Source: Cloeon dipterum (taxonomy: Eukaryota; Arthropoda; Insecta; Ephemeroptera; Baetidae). Taken from it: a stretch of 64,000 nucleotides of DNA. The stretch is taken from assembly GCF_949628265.1 (NCBI RefSeq), contig NC_088790.1:16248545-16312544 (forward strand), given 5' to 3'. Below the pieces are notes generated by a model. The model was not told where the DNA came from. It saw only the letters and a program-made list of their open reading frames with translations, and made no database searches. Numbering within the stretch: position 1 is the first letter of the stretch; each line of letters starts with the position of its first letter. The translations under genes and the position numbers were made by a program. This document shows positions 57,694 through 64,000 of the stretch, one piece after another.

Positions 57694-60600
57694 TCAAAAG
57701 TTGTCAGTTAAGAATTTCGTGACCGGCTTCTTCGGCGGAGGTGTTGGGGGCCGCGCATCATCGTCGTCTGGCTCTGGGGGCGGAGGCTGCAAAAGTGATA
57801 GAAGATTGTTTAAAATTGTCCAAGTCAAACTGGTTGTGAAAACTGTAGCGAACTCTCGAAAGGAAAGGGGGAGGGGATTAAACGGTGTTTAAAGCTGAGG
57901 ATATAGTGGGTTGCTTTAGACACTCATTCTTCAAACTCAAAAACACGAAAAAGACAGAAACCAAGGTGCAATGAAGCGAGTAGCAAATCGGCTCTTGAAC
58001 GTACATCCCAAAATCTGTAATGAATTTTTTATGGTTTTCTTGTGAGAGGCAATTTGGCAAGTAATGTTGTCAAAATAGAATAAAAGCAAAAATCATTCTT
58101 TATTTAATCCTCTGCCATCTTTTTCAGTTTGCTAGAAAGGAATTCACCTTTTTCTTGGCCATTCGAGAAAAGTTGTTGGGCAATGGTGGCTTTTTGAGAG
58201 CGATATCATCCTCGTCTGGCAAATTGCAGTAGTCAGGCTCAACTTCCCGCTGCTTGACTGGAAGTGGGGGTGGAATGTTGATGTCGTCTTCACTTGCTGT
58301 GGAGTCTGTGGTCACTGCATACACAAATCCATCGTATTACCGAACCGTCAAACATCAAGGATTAAGGCGCGTGCATACCGACAGAATCGCGATTAGAGCC
58401 GTTCCTGCTGTGAGACAAGCTTAGTGTAGAAAATCGCATTGAGGAGAAAGATCCGCTGTTAGGCCGACTCAGCCTCTTCTCCTTCTCGATTTCGGATCTA
58501 AAACATTAAATCTGCTGAGACCCATAAATTATCTTTGAACTATAGTTACCTTAGAGGTCTTTTTGGGGTCAATTCCTGCCTCAGTTCAAAGACCGGGGGA
58601 GAGGCATTGTTCAGAGGAGTGGAAGACTGCAGAGGAGACGAACTTTCATTGTCAGTGTACCATTGCGTTCCTGGCGACATGGGGATGCTTAGGGTCGAGG
58701 TAGATGTCTTCCTGCGAGCTTTGTCTTTGTCTCTCTTCTTTTCTCTCTTGCTTGGCGACGCAGACGTTGCCGAATTGCGCGGGAAAATTTTTTGTACAGG
58801 CGTCGCGGACTTTAAGCTTGAGTTCCTGCGTTTCAACGACAACATTATTTGCAGCATGCATCACAGCTGGTTGAAAGCAACAAAGGTGACACACATTCAA
58901 GTAAAAAAACAAGCTACAAATGTAAATTAGCAGTTCAACTTTAATCACAAACATAGGCAGCCACACATGCAAAAAAGAATGAACCGAAATTACCCTTTTG
59001 ACAAAGCAGATTGAAGAGGAAGAGAAGATAAGAAGTTTGGATGGGGTTAGTTATTGCCCAGGTGGTTGTTAAGGAAAGAAAAGAGATTGTAGGAACTGTG
59101 TTTAGTTGACGAGACAGAAGCCACTGAAGAGTTGGTTAGTACTCCAGCCGAGGTGTTCTGAGAGCCGCTACTGCGAACACAGTACGACGGGCCTGAATTA
59201 AGAAATATTGATCAAATGATTCCAAAATTTCGAGGCCTAATAGCCACCTGATTTGATAATCAATGGTGAAAATGCTATTTTTCAGTTTCAAAACCTTCAC
59301 CATCTGCGTGAACCATGCACACATAAGATGTTGAATCAATAAAGCAAACCCGTGCAACGTACCTGCCGAGAGTGCCAGAGTGGAGGTTGGTAAAGCTCTT
59401 GGTGAAATCAAAGTTGGTTAGATTTTTAAGATTTGACCTGGTGAGACTGGATACTCGCGACCTTTGCGTGGCGGCAACCTGGCCACCACTAGCCGTTAAG
59501 CCTCCACCCTGGGCATTAGTGACACTGATTGTGATGCCAGCACCAACCCTGCGTGAGCCAAAGCCACAAAAGAGAATGATAATGAGACATGCACATCGAG
59601 GGCACTGAAGCTATATGACATTGAGCAGTCGCAGACTACGTGAAGCTTTCTTTTTTATCTCAACATGCCTGCTGTGGAGAGTTTTCAAACACAAAACAGA
59701 ATGATCACTTACTCTCCGGCGAGACTCGCGTCCGACAGGCGGCTTGGCAGCTCATTGACTGTTGAGTTGCGGGAAAATTGTCGGCGGATCACCGGTGCGG
59801 TTGCAAGCAGCTGCTCAAGCTTAGGCTCACATGTCTACAATTTTCACAATAATTATATTCACTATCTAAAATTTACCTGGGGTCAAGATATAAAACGAGG
59901 TCAGCTGTAAAGGGAACTTTAAGAAGAGCCAAATTCTCAAGAGGAGTAGATTAACCTCTATTTTGGAGAAAAATAACCAGAATATGTCCCATTTCAACTT
60001 CAATTATAAGTTGTTGAGCTTCTTAGGACAAAAAGACCCTTTGGATATTAAAAAATTATTTTAACAAGCTTTGTCATAGGAATTTAACTTGAATGAGCAA
60101 ATTTTCAAATAACCAATCAACCATAAACATATTTATTTTTCCATAGATTGTGTATACATACCCTTATTCCGTATTTTGACTCGACTTCATTCTTCAGGAT
60201 GACAAACTGCTCCTCAACCTTTTGATGGAAGGGCAGCATGTTGTCTGGGACGAGGCGCTGGTGCAGCTGAAGGCCTACCTCTATGACTGGTATCTGACTT
60301 GCCATCAGATCTTTCAACTTGATCACCCCAGGCTGCTGATCAGGATTGGCATCCATGAAGTCCGTGTTGAAAAAGGCTTTTTCGTACTTCTTGATGCCGC
60401 CATTGACGGCTGGCTCAACCACTCCATTGAGTTTCATACTTAAGTTTTGGCATGGTTGACTTGGGTTGTTAGCGTGGTAGACAATCAAGTCTCTCAAACT
60501 CTGCGAAAGAAATTATTATTACTACACAAAAGATAAGTTGCTAAGGTAATAGAGACTTTGATGCTGGCCTCCATGTCTTCAATGGCATTTTCGATGGGGC

Positions 60601-63600
60601 TGAGGTAGTGCGTGTCAGAGCTGTCAACGGGGAACCAATGCAGGATTCCAGGGAATGACTGCTCTGTGGTCAGCACGGTGCGAGCTAACCACAAACTGGC
60701 AAACTCGTTGTCTGGGTCACGTGGCCCTCGGTGGATAGGCCGTGAGAAGCGAAACTTCCGCACCTCATTCACCTTGTAGAACTTCAGAATCGACTCGTTG
60801 ATATTCTTTCCTGAGAAGTTGTAGTTCTTGTCATCCATGACTGGATCAATTTTGTTTATCTGCAGGTCTGTATCGGAAAAACAAACGGAAATATACACCA
60901 TGAGAACAAATAAAGCATAATATTTCCTACATTGCTTGTCCGACTCAGTGATTTCTTCTCCAGGGGGCACCAGTTTATTCATTAGTTCCGCATTTGGAAA
61001 CTGGAGAAGGATCCGACTAGAGAAGTCAGTGAGGCGTTCATATTCCTTGCCTCGATACACGTAAACCTAAGAATAAATAATAGATATTACTCATGAGCAC
61101 TAGATGAGATGATCATGTACAGGTTTTCCCACAGCATGGGAGGAAGTCCTTATAAAGTCATTCTTTCTTAAAAAAAGCTCATTGTGTAATAAAACAAAAT
61201 CATCCTATGACCCAAAATTACTCATTTAATAGCAACTGTAAGGTATTATATTATTTATTATATAAAGTGAGGAAACAAAAATGGTTGAAAATAATTTTGA
61301 TTGATCAGAAGTTGTTAATATTCAGCGCAATCTTCTGAACGTAATTCATTGCCAATTTAATTTATATTTTAAATTTAAATTTTCACGCAAACTGATAGTT
61401 ATTTAAGATAAAGTCATGATCTGCGTAATTTGATTTGTATAGGCAGTAGCAATTTATTGGGCACCGTTTAGAATTTTGTCAAATTAGGGGAATCAAACCT
61501 TATTTTGCAGGAAAGCAGGGTAGCCACGGCCGTAAAAAGCAACTCTAAAATACTCTGGTTCCGGACGGATCTGCTCAATGATTTTCTGGTAGAACTCCGC
61601 CATTCTCTGGTGTAGGGAGCCAAGCTTAACATAGTCGTAAGTTTCCTTTTCATATTGAATGACTAGCTCCTTGCACACTTCCAAAGCACACTCCCACATC
61701 TGTGGGTACAAAGTAATTCACAAATTAATATTTTTTGCATTTTGAGAAATGAGCAGGGAACTAACCTTTCCCTTGTCAAAGTTATCTATAATATCGTAGT
61801 AAATTCTTTCTTTGAGCTCTCGGTGTGTACTGTGTTCTGGATAGCGGCTGCTTCTGAGTAGAAAGGAGATTTTGTTGTTTGACCACATTAGCAGTTTGCT
61901 ATGCAGCTTCAAAGTGTACGCAGCTTCAGTGAAATTGTCGCATTCCAAATGCAAATCAAATAGTTTGTTGACATAGCGAATGTACATTTCCTTGCGGTTG
62001 ATTTGATTGTAGAAGTTCTAAAAAATTAGGATTTTAATACCAGGATGTAATTGCGAGATTAATATTTTACCAGGACATTCACAGTGCAGCTCATTCGGTT
62101 TTCTTTGTTCTCGTCAGTCACTACAGTTCTGTATTCAAGAAGGCACTCCATGAGTTTGGTCATGGTTTCGACAAAATGTTGGCCCTGAAAGACTGGGGTT
62201 TAGCAGACAATAAATCCGTTTTGAGTGTTGCTCTACCTGAGTGCTCATTGTGGCGTGATTTTTGCTCAGGCTCATGAGAATCTGGTTGAACAAGTCTTTG
62301 TACTGGTGATCTCCTTTGCCGCCTTCGACCTGGCTGTCCAGTTTGGCGACCATCTCATCCTCAAACTACACGTAACAGAACTGTAATGCTATAGCACAAT
62401 TGCGAGGTTCAATTTCTCACCCGGCAAAAGTTGGCCTTTATTTGCGATGAATCCTTTTTGGTCTCTACGCGAAGGGTGCTGTCATCCAAGCTTTTAGAAG
62501 AATAAAACTCGCACTGCATCATGTCGAAAAATATCGGAATCGTTGCTTTGCGCAGCTCGACTTCAGGTATCATGGTCATTTCCAAGATTGGACCAATCAG
62601 ATTCGGGATGAACTGGATTTTCTGTGATCCTGTACTCAAACAATCAAATAAAAGTCTCAATTAAGCACGTTACAACTAACCTAGATTAAACCACATGGCG
62701 CGTATCTCAAAAGCCGTTTCGCGCCGCATGTCCTTGTAACGACTGACGATTCTGGCCCGTTTGTTAGCAGAAAAATTGTCCAACTGCAGGGCCGGTTGAG
62801 TGAGGAATGCGATTGCACAGTAGAAGAAGTTACTCCAAACTTGTTGCTCGAACGGATTGGTGAAGTAGTCGCGGATCGTGTGCGAAAAGAATCTTAACGA
62901 CTTCAGGATGACACTGTTTGAAGAATTCTCAATTTCAGACAAGTTTTGGGACAAGAAACAAACAAACCTGTTCTGGAGCATGATCATGTCGCACCAGTCT
63001 CTCGGATAGACAGGAATCGAGACTAGGTCCTTGAAGGCTGACAGTATTTCCATCAAAAAGTCGAGAAGATCGGTCCGCGTGTGGAAATGTTCAAAATATT
63101 GCTCAAAATGATTGGGGGTCATTTGCCGGAAAATAGCGATCATAACAGTCACTAGCGATTTCTAAACGGGATATAAAAATTAGCAATGCAACAGCGTTTT
63201 ACAAGAAGAGCCCTACAGTCAGTTCGTTTTGTCGCGGAAGTCTGATGGTGGTTTGGATCACAGTTCTCAAAACTGTTTGCATTATCATAGTGATGTCGTC
63301 CAATGTCTGGCCGGCTTTCTTTTGGAAAAGCAGCTCCATAAGGTCACTCAAAATTTGGACGCACATTGCCATCTGTGGTGAGAGAGCAAAAAATGTAGCA
63401 AACCATTGGGTAGAAGATCAAAATACTGGACAGCGTTTAGTCAAATTTATAAGAAAAGGGTGTTATGTGCTGTAGGAAAAATTGATTTTTACAAGTTGAC
63501 TGTGATTAACATTTAGTGCACAGTTAGTAGCACATGTAATGCAAATTAATAGAAGTGGAAGAGGTTTTAGAAGGAGAGGAGAGGCTTTTCAGAGCACCAC

Positions 63601-64000
63601 ATACCTCATCCAAAATAAATTCACCGTCACCGAGTAAACTTTCTTGGAAAGCGCCAAGTACTTTGGCTAGCTTGGCTTTTGATCTGTTTCTCGACTCTAT
63701 TCCAAAACGAGCCTGTGGTTGTTAATCATGGAGATAATATGTAAATTCCAGTACGTGTGGTTAGTTGAGAAAGATAATAAACTAAAAAATCATCCAAATT
63801 TCAGGGATGCAACACGTGTGTTCTCCATGCAAAATCAAAATACTCGTCTTGAAAATCAAGCAGGCAAAAGCGAAAAGCGACAATTCAAGTAAATGAAGCA
63901 ATTTTATACCAATGCCTTCTTATAATAAGCAGCGTAATAAATCTACAGCGAAAAATAAAACTGATTCAGTAATGAATTAGGAAGCGAAAATGTGAAGAGC
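57694..64000 (-). CDS. mbc: Dock180/myoblast city Rac GEF, C-terminal part
   Basis: Eighteen minus-strand exons: 63712-63605, 63372-63217, 63161-62968, 62913-62681, 62629-62421, 62365-62237, 62184-62071, 62017-61766, 61699-61499, 61066-60931, 60867-60557, 60500-60162, 59834-59713, 59548-59363, 58825-58550, 58497-58379, 58314-58148 and 57786-57694. Together they give the last 1,114 residues; the 5' part is outside the window. The sequence tracks DOCK1: [85 protein letters not shown] and [15 protein letters not shown]. The DHR-2 catalytic end has [21 protein letters not shown], whose Val in PAVNGG is the nucleotide sensor. DHR-2 exchanges GDP on Rac with ELMO and Crk. The tail is Ser-rich, then has PPPLPVK, a Crk SH3 ligand (PxLPxK), and a final Pro-rich acidic segment. 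It groups with DOCK1/mbc rather than DOCK3/4. Confidence 0.95.
59047..59170 (-). other. mbc: Possible alternative last exon of mbc
   Basis: An acceptor (TTCGCAG) at 59171-59172 is followed by an open frame in the right phase (2) to continue exon 59548-59363. It codes about 40 Ser/Asn-rich residues ([15 protein letters not shown] ...) and ends at TAA 59049-59047. No donor in it gives the phase needed by the next exon at 58825, whereas exon 59363 joins 58825 directly in phase. So this is either an alternative 3' end lacking the Crk-binding tail, or chance. Confidence 0.35.

Noticed and set aside
59171-59200. An earlier acceptor (ATTCAG) for the alternative mbc exon
   Set aside because: In the required phase it meets a stop codon after eight codons; only the later TTCGCAG acceptor leaves an open frame.

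Overview
This window is nuclear DNA from an animal, most likely an insect. It is AT-rich. Genes are split by short GT-AG introns, and the proteins are typical metazoan ones: AP-1 gamma adaptin, Pur-alpha, Dock180/myoblast city, histone H1, a GT92 glycosyltransferase and a LOTUS-Tudor protein. The AP-1 gamma and Pur-alpha sequences look most like insect versions, including the AP-1 gamma N-terminus MATIKQ. I cannot name the species; a compact-genome insect such as a mayfly would fit, but that is a guess.

Layout. 1-2192 (+): 3' part of an unrecognised gene. 2835-6661 (-): complete four-exon GT92-family glycosyltransferase. 9890-10504 (+): intronless histone H1 with TATA box and 3' stem-loop. 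12378-15758 (+): seven-exon LRR/F-box-like protein with an acidic tail; one intron carries a small palindromic element. 16446-16589 (+): possible tiny secreted peptide. 18054-21654 (-): seven-exon LOTUS-Tudor (TDRD5/TDRD7-class) protein. 25567-33271 (+): complete 11-exon AP-1 gamma; its eighth intron holds a 1.97-kb foldback element. 33507-39394 (-): six-exon PNPO-like protein, tail to tail with AP-1 gamma. 46132-56322 (-): Pur-alpha, with an 8.6-kb first intron between coding exons. 57694-64000 (-): 3' part of the Dock180/mbc gene, running off the window.

I rebuilt every multi-exon model by hand from splice signals, reading-frame phase and family conservation. Each model keeps an open frame across all joints and its coding length is a multiple of three (partial ends allowed for). 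The genes are unrelated housekeeping, cytoskeletal, germline and metabolic genes with no operon-like logic.

The most unusual items are: the long foldback element, which has a 4-bp target duplication and an apparent empty-site relative 16 kb away; a PNPO paralogue lacking a phosphate-binding motif; a LOTUS-Tudor protein with a dsRBD-like N-terminus and atypical Tudor core motifs; and a cluster of CCAAT and E2F-type sites with no recognisable gene.
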